From NCBI RefSeq assembly GCF_030817595.1, contig NZ_JAUSZN010000001.1, forward strand, positions 814,001 through 878,000: a stretch of 64,000 nt of DNA. Reading direction: 5' to 3'. Numbering within the stretch: position 1 is the stretch's first letter; every line of letters begins with the position of its first letter. This DNA is from Neobacillus niacini. Its GTDB lineage: Bacteria > Bacillota > Bacilli > Bacillales > Cytobacillaceae. Made by a program: the position numbers and the translations under genes. Below are positions 63,982-64,000 of this stretch, one piece after another. The notes below the pieces were generated by a model that saw only the letters and a program-made list of their open reading frames with translations, searched no databases and was not told the origin of the DNA.

Positions 63982-64000
63982 ATGGCCATTACAATACCAC
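63982..64000 (+). CDS. start of a gene cut by the window end, possibly yneT (CoA-binding)
   Basis: ATG 63982 behind AAAGAGGTG, six codons visible (MAITIP). After plsY in B. subtilis I expect yneT, which encodes a CoA-binding protein, but identity is by order only. Confidence 0.35.

Overview
The window reads as the chromosome of a low-GC, endospore-forming Bacillaceae (Neobacillus/Mesobacillus-like is my guess; the species is not resolved). Evidence: small acid-soluble spore proteins SspP, SspO, SspN and Tlp, a GerA/GerB/GerC germinant receptor, strong GGAGG-type ribosome sites, a guanine riboswitch on xpt-pbuX, and a backbone matching the Bacillus subtilis order cotM-sspP-sspO-citB-yneN-sspN-tlp-yneP-yneQ-yneR-plsY as I remember it.

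The main feature is selenium. Five genes have an in-frame TGA exactly where the family has a redox or metal-binding Cys, each followed 12-22 nt later by a short hairpin able to act as a bacterial SECIS: a redoxin lipoprotein (TGA 10990-10988, minus), a CadA-type P-type ATPase whose heavy-metal motif is UxxC (TGA 15160), selenophosphate synthetase SelD (TGA 39997-39995, minus), a SelW-like CxxU protein (TGA 40241) and a HesB-like protein (TGA 60792). selA (41032-42438) is present; selB and selC are not in the window. A phosphonate-type ABC transporter (21436-24749) may import a selenium oxyanion (inference). A conventional ORF caller would truncate or miss all five Sec genes.

Layout. 1-2339: GTP cyclohydrolase II and RibD-like genes plus a HAD nucleotidase. 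2564-5490: SulP transporter and an orphan GlgC. 5754-9879: a compact quinone/electrophile-stress locus (mhqR, doxX/mhqP, two ring-cleaving dioxygenases of which one is frameshifted, flavin reductase, mhqD) with three 18-bp MhqR-type operators. 9911-11651: a 5'-truncated gene, the Sec-redoxin and a cytochrome c lipoprotein. 11801-17235: arsenic/cadmium resistance (arsR, acr3, arsC, second arsR, small Cys-rich ORF, arsI, Sec-cadA) with ArsR- and CadC-like operators. 17290-28379: housekeeping, transport and alkylation-repair genes (alkA diverging from ogt). 28490-32540: spore germination genes. 32578-34681: xanthine salvage under a guanine riboswitch. 34911-38731: nitronate monooxygenase and threonine catabolism (kbl-tdh). 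38799-42438: selenium genes around cotM. 42631-63743: the spore/citB/yne backbone with inserted accessory genes, including a VmlR-like ABC-F antibiotic-resistance gene behind an attenuator, a tandem AAA ATPase and the HesB selenoprotein.

How they work together: selD makes selenophosphate, selA charges tRNA-Sec, and the product is spent on thiol-redox and metal-handling proteins. That links the selenium genes to the metal/metalloid and electrophile defence loci in the same 64 kb.
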